Shown piece after piece: positions 42,889 through 50,610 of a stretch of 64,000 nt of DNA (position 1 is its first letter; the number at the start of each line of letters is the position of its first letter). The translations under genes were made by a program, and so were the position numbers. Under the pieces are notes generated by a model. The model saw only the letters and a list, made by a program, of their open reading frames with translations. It was not told the DNA's origin and did not search any database. Source of the stretch: Bacteroidales bacterium (GTDB taxonomy: Bacteria; Bacteroidota; Bacteroidia; Bacteroidales; P3); assembly GCA_017483575.1 (NCBI GenBank), contig JAFUWF010000019.1:227365-291364 (forward strand). Reading direction: 5' to 3'.

Positions 42889-44769
42889 TTATTGTCTGGC
42901 GGTTGAGATAAGCGCGGCCTGGTCGATGTGGCAGTCGTGTTTCAGCTGGGATACGTTGCCGTGTGTGACGAACTCGTCGGGAATGGCAAGGATGTTTATG
43001 CGGGAGGCCTGATCGGGATGATGTTCAGCGAAGTATGTTTCCACGGCCTCGCCGAATCCGCCCAGTTTGACTCCATCTTCGATGGTGATGATACGCTTGA
43101 AGCCTTTGGCGGCAATCTCGTCGAGAAGGCGTTCGTCCAAAGGTTTGAGGAAGCGCATGTCGTATACGGCAGCGGAGATGCCCTCTTTGGCAAGGGTGTC
43201 GGAGGCCGCGAGGGCGTCGTTGCCGGGGAATCCGAGGCTGACGAAGGCTACGTCACTCCCCTCTCGCAGGCAGCGACCCTCCCCTATTCCGATGGCTTTC
43301 ATGGGCGACCGCCAGTCGCTGTAAACGCCTGAACCACGGGGGTATCGGATAACGATGGGCCCGTGGCCGGGCTGTTGGGCGGTGTACATCATGTTGCGCA
43401 GTTCGTGGTCGTCCATGGGTGCGCAGATGGTGAGGCCGGGAATGGGCCGCAGGGCCGCCAGGTCGAAAACGCCGTGGTGTGTGGGGCCGTCGTCGCCCAC
43501 GAGGCCTGCCCTGTCGAGGCAGAAGATGACGGGCAGACGCTGCAGTGCCACGTCGTGGATAATCTGGTCGTAGGCGCGCTGGGCGAAGGAGGAATAGATG
43601 TTGCAGAAAGGCACCAGTCCCTGCGCGGCGAGGCCGGCGGCGAAGGTGACGGCGTGCTGCTCGGAGATGCCCACGTCGAAGACGCGGTCGGGCATGCGGT
43701 CCATCATGAGGTTGAGCGAGCAGCCGGTGGCCATGGCGGGCGTGATGCCGACGATGGCGGGGTTCTGCTCGGCAAGTTCGATGATGGTGTGTCCGAAGAC
43801 CTCCTGGAATTTGATGGGTTTGCCCTGCGTGCTGCCGAGGATCTGCTGTCCGGTCTGTGCGTCGAACTTGCCGGGGGCGTGGTATACGATGGGGTTCTGC
43901 TCGGCCTGCTTGAGGCCTTTGCCCTTGCGGGTGACGACATGCAGGAGCATGGGGCCGCCGAGGTTCTTGAGGCGTTCGAGGATTTCCGTGAGGGCTGGGA
44001 TGTCGTGTCCGTCGACGGGACCGAAATAGCGGATGCCGAGGGCTTCGAAGACGTTGGGGGTGCCGAGGGCGATGGTTTTGGCGAGGCGTGTCATCTTCTG
44101 CGCGAAGCCTTTGGAGCGCTGGCTGAAGCCCTTGCCGGTGTCCAGCCGTTGCCACACCTGTTCCTTCAGCTGGTTGTAGCGGGGCGAGGAGGTGATACGC
44201 ATGAGGTTGTTGTTGAGGCCGCCCACGGCCTTGTCGATGGAGATGCCGTTGTCGTTGAGGATGACGATGATGTTGGCCTTTGAGAGGCCGACGTTGTTGA
44301 GGGCTTCGAAGGCCTGGCCGCCGGTCAGCGAGCCGTCGCCGATGACGGCTATGTGCTTGCGGGTGTCGTTGCCCTGCATGCGCGAGGCCACGGCCATGCC
44401 GAGGGCTGCGGAGATGGAGGTGGAGCTGTGTCCGGTGCCGAAGGCGTCGTAAGGGCTCTCGCTCATCTTGGGGAAGCCGCTGATGCCGCCGTAGGTGCGG
44501 ACGGACTGGAAGGCCTCTCGCCTGCCGGTGAGTATCTTGTGGGCGTAGGCCTGGTGGCCGACGTCCCAGATGAGCTTGTCGTCGGGGGTGTTGAAGACGT
44601 AGTGCAGGGCTACGGTGAGTTCCACGGTGCCGAGGCTCGAGGCCAGGTGGCCGGGATGGGTGGAGAGGGTGTCGACGATGTAGGTGCGCAGTTCGTCGGC
44701 AATGGCCTGTAGCTGGCTGGGGGCAAGTTTCTTGAGGTCGGCGGGGCTGTTGATGTCGCGCAAGGTCAT
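42889..44769 (-). CDS. dxs: 1-deoxy-D-xylulose-5-phosphate synthase
   Basis: 626 residues. Thiamine diphosphate site GDGSLTGGQAFEALNN, early HPGHLASSLGTVELTVALHY, GHSSTSISAALGMA and the pyrimidine-domain YDQIIHDVALQ, DGPTHHGVFD are present. It makes DXP from pyruvate and glyceraldehyde 3-phosphate, the entry to the MEP isoprenoid pathway. It converges with the thioesterase gene. An exported-protein gene lies just upstream on the same strand. Confidence 0.95.
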   Translation of the reverse strand: MTLRDINSPADLKKLAPSQLQAIADELRTYIVDTLSTHPGHLASSLGTVELTVALHYVFNTPDDKLIWDVGHQAYAHKILTGRREAFQSVRTYGGISGFPKMSESPYDAFGTGHSSTSISAALGMAVASRMQGNDTRKHIAVIGDGSLTGGQAFEALNNVGLSKANIIVILNDNGISIDKAVGGLNNNLMRITSSPRYNQLKEQVWQRLDTGKGFSQRSKGFAQKMTRLAKTIALGTPNVFEALGIRYFGPVDGHDIPALTEILERLKNLGGPMLLHVVTRKGKGLKQAEQNPIVYHAPGKFDAQTGQQILGSTQGKPIKFQEVFGHTIIELAEQNPAIVGITPAMATGCSLNLMMDRMPDRVFDVGISEQHAVTFAAGLAAQGLVPFCNIYSSFAQRAYDQIIHDVALQRLPVIFCLDRAGLVGDDGPTHHGVFDLAALRPIPGLTICAPMDDHELRNMMYTAQQPGHGPIVIRYPRGSGVYSDWRSPMKAIGIGEGRCLREGSDVAFVSLGFPGNDALAASDTLAKEGISAAVYDMRFLKPLDERLLDEIAAKGFKRIITIEDGVKLGGFGEAVETYFAEHHPDQASRINILAIPDEFVTHGNVSQLKHDCHIDQAALISTARQ

Positions 44770-44781
44770 GTCTGTGTGTGC

Positions 44782-45762
44782 TTATTTGTTGTTGAAGTCG
44801 TAGCTGGGAGCCTGCTTGGGGAGGGGTGCGAAGTCCTTGTTCAGCTTCTTGTCGCCGAGACGACCCTGGGCGCCGGTGCGGAGTTCCCATTTGCCGTCGA
44901 CGAAGGCGTATGCCAGCTCGGTGCCCGACGGCACATAGTATTGATAGAGGCCTTCCATGCCTGGAATCTGGGGCTCTACCTCGTCGAAGATAATCATTTT
45001 TTCCTTGTGTTCCTTCACCTTGTCCACCGTGTGGTAGCGGTTGGTTCCCTTCACCTTCTCGCGTTTGTGCTCCACTTCCTGGACCGTCTGGGTCTCGTAG
45101 GAGAGGCTCACCATGGCGTCGTTGGTATATTCCAGCACCACGCGGCGCTGGTTGCGCATGCGGCGGAAGAGCGGAGCGCCGAACTGGGGCTCGCCGCCCT
45201 TGATCCACACGGGCTCGATAATTTTGCGGTCGGTGATGTTGTCCACGCCGTTCCAGCCGAGGAGCGTGTAGTAGGTGCGGTCGCCGGCGGAGACCTGGAT
45301 GAGTTCCTGGTAGATGGCGCCCAGCCAGTTGTTTGCCGTGAGGATGGTCTCCTCGCGGTTCATGATTTCTTCGGACTTGTCGTTGAGGAGGCGGTAGACG
45401 AATTCCTCCTCTTTCTCGTTGTAGTACTGCACGATGCCGAAGCACTCGAACTCGCCGTCGTCGCGGATGACGGCCCAAGAGAAGATGCGGAACTTGCCGT
45501 CGGGGGCCGTGAGCACGGAGACGTAGTCGGGCAGGTTCCATTTCCAGCGTTCGGAGTCTTCCTCGTCGAGGGCTTTGCAGAGGAGCTGTACGGTCTCCTC
45601 GGAAGCGAGGTAGCGCTCATTGTCGGTAGGGGCGGCGGCAATGCGGTCGACGAGCGACGCAAGACGCGACTGATAGCTCTGCATCAACGCCTTGTCCTGC
45701 GCGTGGGCGATGGTCGATGCTGCCAGGAGCAGGGAGAGTATGGCGGTTCTTTTTGTGTTCAT
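44782..45762 (-). CDS. Exported protein of unknown function
   Basis: 326 residues with a signal peptide (cleavage near AHAQ, about residue 22). The mature protein begins with a helical part (ALMQSYQSRLASLVDRIA) and continues with beta-rich stretches (DYVSVLTAPDGKFRIFSWAV, YYTLLGWNGVDNITDRKIIE, VVLEYTNDAMVSLSYE). The phrase TAPDGKFRIFSW and the GWNG...K motif recur in Bacteroidales periplasmic proteins, but I know no function. It is 12 bases before dxs, so co-transcription is likely. Confidence 0.65.
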   Translation of the reverse strand: MNTKRTAILSLLLAASTIAHAQDKALMQSYQSRLASLVDRIAAAPTDNERYLASEETVQLLCKALDEEDSERWKWNLPDYVSVLTAPDGKFRIFSWAVIRDDGEFECFGIVQYYNEKEEEFVYRLLNDKSEEIMNREETILTANNWLGAIYQELIQVSAGDRTYYTLLGWNGVDNITDRKIIEPVWIKGGEPQFGAPLFRRMRNQRRVVLEYTNDAMVSLSYETQTVQEVEHKREKVKGTNRYHTVDKVKEHKEKMIIFDEVEPQIPGMEGLYQYYVPSGTELAYAFVDGKWELRTGAQGRLGDKKLNKDFAPLPKQAPSYDFNNK

Positions 45763-45924
45763 ACGAAGGTATGAACGCGTTTTGAGGTGATTTATTGCCA
45801 GGGGACTGTTTTTTTTTATTTTTTCCCGGCTGTTTCGGACAAAAGAGCGTAAAATATTTCGTTGATTTTCTGTGTTTTTTAGGCGAACCTTATCTTTTTG
45901 GCATCTGTATTGGAAAAAAATGTG

Positions 45925-45932
45925 TATTTTTG
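45925..45932 (+). promoter_or_regulatory. Promoter core for the leader RNA
   Basis: TATTTTTG followed by CACCCGAAAA. A TTGG lies at 45910-45913. The expected transcript start is about 45939. Confidence 0.75.
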
Positions 45933-45938
45933 CACCCG

Positions 45939-46182
45939 AAAACGACGAGAGAAGTCGTGCGATGCGAAGAGAGCATTTGTATTGGTCCGCTAACTGAATT
46001 TCGCCAAAAATTTATAACACAAGGGCTATGATACTGATGCCTTTTGCTTTTGCCTATGTAATGGTATTCTGCCACCGCATAGCTAAGCATAGGATAAGGT
46101 TCAAAGTTGGTTTTACTTGTGTAAGGCGTTTGGCGATGCCTAGTTAGCGTAGAACAAACAACGCGAGTTCTATGCTTTTTTT
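45939..46182 (+). ncRNA. Structured RNA of about 244 nt, candidate sRNA or attenuator leader
   Basis: Bounded by a strong promoter and an intrinsic terminator (GCGTAGAAC 46147-46155 with GTTCTATGC 46167-46175, then seven T). The 5' part holds two small hairpins with purine loops (ACGAC/GTCGT and GATGC/GCATT). The body folds as nested long-range helices: GCTAAC with GTTAGC, TCGCCAAA with TTTGGCGA, ACACAAG with CTTGTGT, GCTATG with CATAGC. The rod shape recalls 6S RNA, but I cannot assign it. It lies 58 bases before the seven-gene operon and could control it. Confidence 0.65.
46147..46182 (+). terminator. Rho-independent terminator of the leader RNA
   Basis: A 9-bp stem with one G-U pair, an 11-nt loop and a T7 tract. 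Confidence 0.85.
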
Positions 46183-46239
46183 GTATTCACGCCGTGCCAG
46201 GGGGGTAAAGAAAAAGAAAAACATTAAACACTTGAAAAT

Positions 46240-47019
46240 ATGATATACACAAACAACCCGTCAAAGATCATCGGAGATGCCCCGATGAACATTCTGTCCG
46301 ATGATGTACACCAACTCTTCAGCGACTCCTGTGCTGTCAAGTCGCAGCAACTGGTCCTGCAGGATTTCGGAATCTACATCCCCGAAGAACAATTGTATAT
46401 GGAAGCTGAGGCAAACGGATGGATCCATGAAGGAACAAGCCCCTATGATGTCGGAAAGCTGCTGGAACTCCATGGCGTCCCCGTCTCACAGTACGAGAAC
46501 GCCAACATCTTCAATCTGGTCAACGAACTCGCACAAGGCCACAAAGTCATCGTCGGCGTCGATTCCGGTGAACTGTGGCAAGACGATGTCTTCGACAAAC
46601 TCTTCGAAGACAACCAGGCCGACCATGCATTGATAGTCTCCGGTGTGGACACAACCGACCCCAACAACGTCAAGGTCATCCTCACCGACCCCGGCTCCGG
46701 CGAATTGCTCAAGGAATACCCAATGGAGCAATTCGTGGACGCCTGGCAGGATTCCGGCTGCTTCATGGTGACGACAAACAATGCGGTTCCCAACATCTTT
46801 GACCCGTTCAGCACCATGCCAGGATTCGACACACCGATCTCCAACCTCCCTACTATCGGCCACATGCCCTATGATATTTTCTACAACGATTTGGCGTTCC
46901 TCAACTACACCAACGACATCCCTGTGTATGTCTATGACGACTTCGCCAACTACGTTGACGGCGACATATCCTCGTTCTCTCCGGAATCGATGGATTATTT
47001 TGGCACATTAATAATGTAA
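46240..47019 (+). CDS. C39-like (papain-fold) peptidase-like protein
   Basis: 259 residues, no signal peptide. The pattern CAVKSQQLVLQDFGI (Cys31), YDVGKLLELHGVPV, LAQGHKVIVGVDSGELW, DHALIVSGVD (His129) and VILTDPGSGE (Asp150) is that of C39-like cysteine peptidases such as those linked to toxin or bacteriocin processing. The Cys-His-Asp set is complete, so it may be active. The C-terminal 75 residues are Asp/Pro/aromatic-rich and not recognised. First gene of a seven-gene operon; the next gene starts 4 bases later. Confidence 0.7.
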   Translation: MIYTNNPSKIIGDAPMNILSDDVHQLFSDSCAVKSQQLVLQDFGIYIPEEQLYMEAEANGWIHEGTSPYDVGKLLELHGVPVSQYENANIFNLVNELAQGHKVIVGVDSGELWQDDVFDKLFEDNQADHALIVSGVDTTDPNNVKVILTDPGSGELLKEYPMEQFVDAWQDSGCFMVTTNNAVPNIFDPFSTMPGFDTPISNLPTIGHMPYDIFYNDLAFLNYTNDIPVYVYDDFANYVDGDISSFSPESMDYFGTLIM

Positions 47020-47023
47020 GCCT

Positions 47024-49183
47024 ATGGAGCCATTCACAATGATGATTGGCTACGGGCTGGTCAATTCGCTCTCGCAGCTAGCCATTAGGCCTTTGGCCGA
47101 CAAAATGTCGCAAAAGGGCCGGCGTGAGGACATGCTTCTCCAGATGGAGGAGAAGCACCGCCTCGACCTTGACATGCTCAGACTGAACAAAGAGATCGAT
47201 CTCGCCAACAATTTCAACATTCAGCAATACAGCCATGCCCTTCGGATCAAAGAGGCCCAAGGGCAGTTCGAAAAGCAACTGGAAATGTGGCAACTCGGGC
47301 AGTTCAACCAGACCATGTGGCCCCTGCTCACCCCCTTCGACCACCCCTCGCTCAAACCCCACGGCACCAAGAACGGACAGGTCCCCGTCAACTTCTTCAT
47401 GGCCAAGACCGACCCAAGGTCGCCCTACGCCTCGCTCATGCAGTCCGACGTGAAAAACCAGCTCAGCACCTTCCTCCAGACCTCCTATTCCGCTAGCACC
47501 GACCACCCCTGCATCTGCCGCATCGGCGACTGGAAGGACGGCTTCCAAGACGCCGCTTTCATCAACGCACTTTGGTACGGTCTCCAAGGACAACCCTGCA
47601 TAGTCATCAACCCCATCCAGTCCGAATTCGGAGAACGCCTGGACCTCAACGTCAGCCTTTGGGGACTGGCACAGGACGGATTCTCCCCCCTCACACAATC
47701 CGTCCTCACCGGCCCCTTCGGCTCCGCCATCGGCAAAATAAAACGAGACGAAACCATCAAATGGAAAGACATGGGCCTCCCCGCCTCCTCGCCCGAAATG
47801 ACACACAACTTCTCCCTCCTGGCACAGGAAAAAAGCCTGCGCGAGCAAGGCCGCGACGAAAACGTCATCCGCCAACTCCTCATCCAGTACAAGCTCCCAA
47901 AAGAAATACAGACCACCGTCCTCAACCGTTTCACCAGCGACTACTCCCACACACTCGCCTGCATCAGCGGCATGTACTCCGACATCATCCACCTCATAGA
48001 ATATGGCGCCGAGCCCTACATGCCCACAGCCATCAACGCCTATAGCCATCTCGTTGGCCGCAATATCACCATCCCCGATGTCGCCGTAGAATACTATCGA
48101 AAAGCCCTGTGCAACATCACCTGCTCCGACTATCTCCAGGGACACCTGCCCTATGCCTACCTCAAAGTCGCCAAATCCATCCAGTTCGACACCCTCAACG
48201 CACACCAAGTCTTCCAGGAAGGCATCGGCCTTTGGGCCAACCGCAAACAGGATCTCCAAAAAGAACTCCCACTGCCCGACACCATCGACGGTTGTGTCCG
48301 CCTGCTCCGCGACATCTCCACCGACACGGACAAGCCCTACCTCGAGCTGGCACAGAAGGTGCTCATATCCATCAACGAACAGGATGCCGCCAAAGAACTG
48401 GACGAAAAGATAGTATACATTGCAGCATCTGAAACGACAGATCCTGAATCCGAGAAAGAAGTCACTTGGGACATTCTGGAAACCGCACACTATTCCCAAA
48501 GAGAGTTTGAACGCTGGGCGAATAGGAACAGTCCTCAAGCACTCCGCCTCGGAGCCTCTGCGGCAGCATTGCAGGTGCGCCAGTCATGCCTCTGTATGGC
48601 CTTCCTCGACGCAGAAGCAAACATCATCCATCACGAAAAGTCCTTGCACGGAATGTGCGTGTCGGCCCGTACCTTCGTTGTCGACAACGAAATGCCGCCC
48701 GATGGAATGCTGATATATGACCTTGATAAACATTATTATAAAACAAACACAGTATTTATGGAAAAGAACAATCTATTTGAAAGTGTTGGGAAAAAACTCG
48801 ACGAGTTCTTTGCCAACTCGCCGCGCATCGTCATAGTACCGCGCGAACAGCACCCTCGGCAAGACGACGTGGTGCAGCTCCTGATGTCTCGTGCAGGCCA
48901 GGATGTGGAAGTGCACAGCATTGACAGCAGCTTTGAGTACAACGACCTGATCCGGTGGGTGGAAAAGAACGCCATTGGCGACACCTTCTATGTTGCCAAG
49001 AGTACATCCAACGAAAACAGAAAGGCCTTGTGTGTCTTTTTTGGGAAAAACGACACAGTGCTCTCTGGAGTACAGTATCCCAAAGTGTGTTTATTTTACA
49101 GCAAACTACATCCGAGCATAGCCGATCTGTTTGCCGACGGAAATAGTATTTATGTTCAATCTTTTAAAATAGTGGAGGAATAA
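47024..49183 (+). CDS. 719-residue protein of unknown function
   Basis: Soluble, no signal peptide. The N-terminal third begins with a short hydrophobic start (MMIGYGLVNSLSQLAIRPLA) and a charged helical segment (about 30-90: MLLQMEEKHRLDLDMLRLNK and on) that looks like a coiled coil. The middle (NFFMAKTDPRSPYASL, DHPCICRIGDWKDGFQDAAF, INALWYGLQGQPCIVINPIQ) is beta/alpha-like, followed by helical-repeat sequence (about 300-480), and a C-terminal part (ARTFVVDNEMPPDGMLIYDL, RIVIVPREQHPRQDDVVQLL). I recognise no family. It may be the large scaffold or sensor of this operon; that is inference. Confidence 0.6.
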   Translation: MEPFTMMIGYGLVNSLSQLAIRPLADKMSQKGRREDMLLQMEEKHRLDLDMLRLNKEIDLANNFNIQQYSHALRIKEAQGQFEKQLEMWQLGQFNQTMWPLLTPFDHPSLKPHGTKNGQVPVNFFMAKTDPRSPYASLMQSDVKNQLSTFLQTSYSASTDHPCICRIGDWKDGFQDAAFINALWYGLQGQPCIVINPIQSEFGERLDLNVSLWGLAQDGFSPLTQSVLTGPFGSAIGKIKRDETIKWKDMGLPASSPEMTHNFSLLAQEKSLREQGRDENVIRQLLIQYKLPKEIQTTVLNRFTSDYSHTLACISGMYSDIIHLIEYGAEPYMPTAINAYSHLVGRNITIPDVAVEYYRKALCNITCSDYLQGHLPYAYLKVAKSIQFDTLNAHQVFQEGIGLWANRKQDLQKELPLPDTIDGCVRLLRDISTDTDKPYLELAQKVLISINEQDAAKELDEKIVYIAASETTDPESEKEVTWDILETAHYSQREFERWANRNSPQALRLGASAAALQVRQSCLCMAFLDAEANIIHHEKSLHGMCVSARTFVVDNEMPPDGMLIYDLDKHYYKTNTVFMEKNNLFESVGKKLDEFFANSPRIVIVPREQHPRQDDVVQLLMSRAGQDVEVHSIDSSFEYNDLIRWVEKNAIGDTFYVAKSTSNENRKALCVFFGKNDTVLSGVQYPKVCLFYSKLHPSIADLFADGNSIYVQSFKIVEE

Positions 49184-49187
49184 ATTT

Positions 49188-49661
49188 ATGTTTACAGCAA
49201 TTTTATCTTATGTTGTTCTGGCCGGTCTCGTTTATTACGGTGTCAAAGGAGCTTGGGAATTGCTCAAGTTCGCCTGCAAGGCCGCCGTTTGGGTTGTCGG
49301 AGCATTGTTTACTGTTGCGGAGTCCTTGGTGGATTATGTAAGAGACACTATCTCTACGAGTCCCGAACATGAAACACAATCGGTATACATAACCGACGCT
49401 GGTCCTTTGAATGATTTCATTAAAAAGCAACTGGCTGAGAACAAAGTGAAAACAGAAGATGGCGTTCTTGAGATTTCTCGTCGATTGGATGAGGCTGAGA
49501 AAAAGAATGAGAAAATCATCATGTCCGAAGTAAAGGATGCATCGGGCAAGGTGGGCATTGCCAATCCCAAGTTTGTCCAGGCAGATAAATTTGAGTCCAA
49601 CATACAGGATGCTCTCGATAACGGCCAAATCTATCAAAAGAAAGTTAAGTTGACCAACTGA
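49188..49661 (+). CDS. Small membrane-anchored protein, operon gene 3
   Basis: 157 residues. The first ~50 residues are hydrophobic with one or two membrane helices (ILSYVVLAGLVYYGV, AAVWVVGALFTVAESLV). The rest is a charged cytoplasmic or periplasmic domain with a coiled-coil-like part (LEISRRLDEAEKKNEKIIMS). No family recognised. More AT-rich than the flanking housekeeping genes. It starts 4 bases after the 719-residue gene. Confidence 0.6.
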   Translation: MFTAILSYVVLAGLVYYGVKGAWELLKFACKAAVWVVGALFTVAESLVDYVRDTISTSPEHETQSVYITDAGPLNDFIKKQLAENKVKTEDGVLEISRRLDEAEKKNEKIIMSEVKDASGKVGIANPKFVQADKFESNIQDALDNGQIYQKKVKLTN

Positions 49662-49780
49662 ATTTTTGGGTAGGTGGCGTGCGCCCCCTCTCATTATCCA
49701 ATCCGCATATTAAAATAATGGTTAGAGATAGTGATGCCCCGAAAAATGACGATAAAAAAACCGTAAAATAAAGAAAAAAA

Positions 49781-50284
49781 ATGAAAAAAACATTGCTCAT
49801 AATATTAATAATAGTACTGGCAGTTGCTGTTCTGGCAGCGGCAGGTCTGTTTATCTACAAAAGGTGGCTCGACATGCACAAGAAGCCGAGCCCGGCTTTT
49901 CCAGATGATAATGACAAACTAATATACGCAAAAGAGACTGTCGACACGCTGTCGTACGAATACATAGTCCGCTGCGTAACCAATACTGCCAAAGCAAAAA
50001 AGGATGAGCTGGACGACACGGAGGACCTCCGTTTTTACGTGTTTCCAAACAAAATGGCACAGGATTACTACAAATACAGTAAAGATCATGGAGTGGATCC
50101 TTTCCAAGGTCTGACAGATGAGGAACTTGGAAAAATGGTGCTGGTCCATCTTGCCACCGAAAAGGATGGTAAACAAAAAACTATGTGGGGCAAATTGTTT
50201 ATAGCCAACAATCTTGCTGACGATTATCTGGATTTTATTCCAGATGACAAAATATACGAAAAAATGATAACCATAACAGATTAA
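49781..50284 (+). CDS. Small membrane-anchored protein, operon gene 4
   Basis: 167 residues. MKKTLLIILIIVLAVAVLAA followed by AGLFIYKRW is one N-terminal membrane helix; the rest is a soluble domain (LSYEYIVRCVTNTAKAKKDE, LRFYVFPNKMAQDYYKYSKD, DEELGKMVLVHLATEKDG). Family unknown. A 119-base AT-rich gap precedes it, and the next gene starts 3 bases later. Confidence 0.6.
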   Translation: MKKTLLIILIIVLAVAVLAAAGLFIYKRWLDMHKKPSPAFPDDNDKLIYAKETVDTLSYEYIVRCVTNTAKAKKDELDDTEDLRFYVFPNKMAQDYYKYSKDHGVDPFQGLTDEELGKMVLVHLATEKDGKQKTMWGKLFIANNLADDYLDFIPDDKIYEKMITITD

Positions 50285-50287
50285 CAA

Positions 50288-50581
50288 ATGCTGCTGGAGT
50301 TTTTAATAGGCTATGCCCTTATCGGGATAATTGGTGCCATACTGGAAGTGTGCATCGAGATTGCCAGTTATAACAATGCAAAGGCCGAAATCAAACATAA
50401 GGCACAGGCATCTATTGGCAACCAGAAAGATATCTTCGAGATGTTCGTTGCTTCACAGGAAAAATATGTGGACGGAGAGACTCTGGTGTTAAAAGCCTTC
50501 GACCGGAATAAGAACCACATAGCCAACGTTAAGGTAAAAGCCCCCCAAGGTACTCCCTTGCGCGTAGGGGAACGTTTTTGA
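50288..50581 (+). CDS. Small membrane protein, operon gene 5
   Basis: 97 residues with one N-terminal helix (MLLEFLIGYALIGIIGAILE) and a short domain (KDIFEMFVASQEKYVDGETL, KVKAPQGTPLRVGERF) that could be an OB- or NfeD-like beta barrel: the last 25 residues read like the membrane-proximal fold of such proteins (GTPLRVGERF). That is only a suggestion. Confidence 0.55.
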   Translation: MLLEFLIGYALIGIIGAILEVCIEIASYNNAKAEIKHKAQASIGNQKDIFEMFVASQEKYVDGETLVLKAFDRNKNHIANVKVKAPQGTPLRVGERF

Positions 50582-50610
50582 TATTTAAACATACTAAAAG
50601 GAATCAATTC

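Noticed and set aside
43253-45541. A long Arg/Pro-rich open frame overlapping dxs and the exported-protein gene
   Set aside because: Same strand but another frame of two well-supported genes. Its composition is typical of an out-of-frame reading of GC-rich DNA.
45939-46182. tmRNA
   Set aside because: There is no tRNA-like acceptor with CCA, no tag reading frame and the length is too short; it ends in an intrinsic terminator.
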